A DNA stretch of 5,271 nucleotides, taken from NCBI GenBank assembly GCA_023146675.1, contig JAGLBQ010000121.1, positions 1 to 5,271 of the forward strand, written 5' to 3'. The number at the start of each line of letters is the position of its first letter. The stretch's first letter is position 1. The notes under the pieces were generated by a model. It did no database searches, had not been told where the DNA came from, and worked only from the letters and a program-made list of their open reading frames with translations. Position numbers and translations under genes: made by a program. Shown here piece by piece: positions 5,202 through 5,271 of this stretch. The stretch comes from Cocleimonas sp. GTDB lineage: Bacteria > Pseudomonadota > Gammaproteobacteria > Thiotrichales > Thiotrichaceae.

Positions 5202-5225
5202 CGCAAAGACGCAAAGTACGCAAAG
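5202..5225. repeat. Three tandem CGCAAAG units
   Basis: CGCAAAG occurs at 5202-5208, 5210-5216 and 5219-5225, separated by A and TA. From memory, strings of this kind occur between genes in many environmental bacterial genomes; their function is not known to me. The 234 bp after folBK hold no gene that I can support. Confidence 0.6.
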
Positions 5226-5228
5226 GAT

Positions 5229-5258
5229 TTTTCTTTTCTTTTCTTTTCTTATCTTTTC
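5229..5258. repeat. Pentanucleotide tract (TTTTC)6 with one variant unit
   Basis: Six consecutive 5-nt units run from 5229 to 5258: four TTTTC, one TTATC (5249-5253) and a final TTTTC. The tract follows the CGCAAAG units with only GAT between, so the strand switches from purine-rich to pure pyrimidine. Such a simple repeat can change length by slippage; whether a gene beyond 5271 is affected cannot be seen. Confidence 0.65.
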
Positions 5259-5271
5259 TTGGCGTGCTCTG

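Noticed and set aside
5202..5225. CGCAAAG units as a CRISPR array
   Set aside because: Units are 7 nt with 1-2 nt between them; no spacers of useful length and no cas genes.

Overview
The window looks like chromosomal DNA of a moderately AT-rich gammaproteobacterium. EnvC and the FolB and FolK modules are closest in sequence to gammaproteobacterial forms I know. The minus-strand yibN start facing a plus-strand envC echoes the enterobacterial yibN-grxC-secB / gpmM-envC neighbourhood. A predicted sulfide/persulfide-type regulator beside a rhodanese gene suggests a sulfur-oxidising lineage such as Thiotrichales, but that placement is inference only.

Layout. Positions 1-81 (minus) hold the first 27 codons of a membrane-anchored rhodanese-like protein (YibN type) that runs off the window. 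Positions 280-630 (minus) hold a small ArsR-family repressor with its own well-formed sigma-70 promoter at 673-701. Two of its cysteines (C47, C113) lie 66 residues apart, as in the persulfide sensors SqrR and BigR. Facing away, 848-2104 (plus) encodes EnvC, the secreted LytM-type activator of cell-division amidases. Its zinc ligands are replaced, as expected for an activator rather than a peptidase. The gpmI/gpmM gene that normally precedes envC is absent.

2274-3920 (plus) encodes RtcR, the CARF-AAA+-HTH sigma-54 activator of RNA-repair operons. No rtcB or rtcA is in the window, so RtcR is an orphan at this locus. It starts at GTG, directly after a perfect 7-bp stem-loop that occupies the place of a Shine-Dalgarno site. 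4204-5037 (plus) is a single reading frame fusing dihydroneopterin aldolase (FolB) to HPPK (FolK), two adjacent steps of folate synthesis.

Intergenic DNA is rich in small structures: a 9-bp dyad (215-237) between arsR and yibN, a 17-nt sequence at 121-137 that recurs at 5110-5126 with 15/17 identity, a 9-bp stem-loop immediately after folBK (5038-5061), and a terminal stretch of CGCAAAG and TTTTC tandem repeats (5202-5258). The genes do not form one operon. They are three functional islands (sulfur/redox, cell-wall splitting, RNA repair) followed by folate synthesis, separated by gaps of 169-283 bp. No RNA gene, IS element or CRISPR array was recognised. The most original leads are the predicted persulfide-sensing ArsR/rhodanese pair and the isolated, possibly translationally controlled rtcR.
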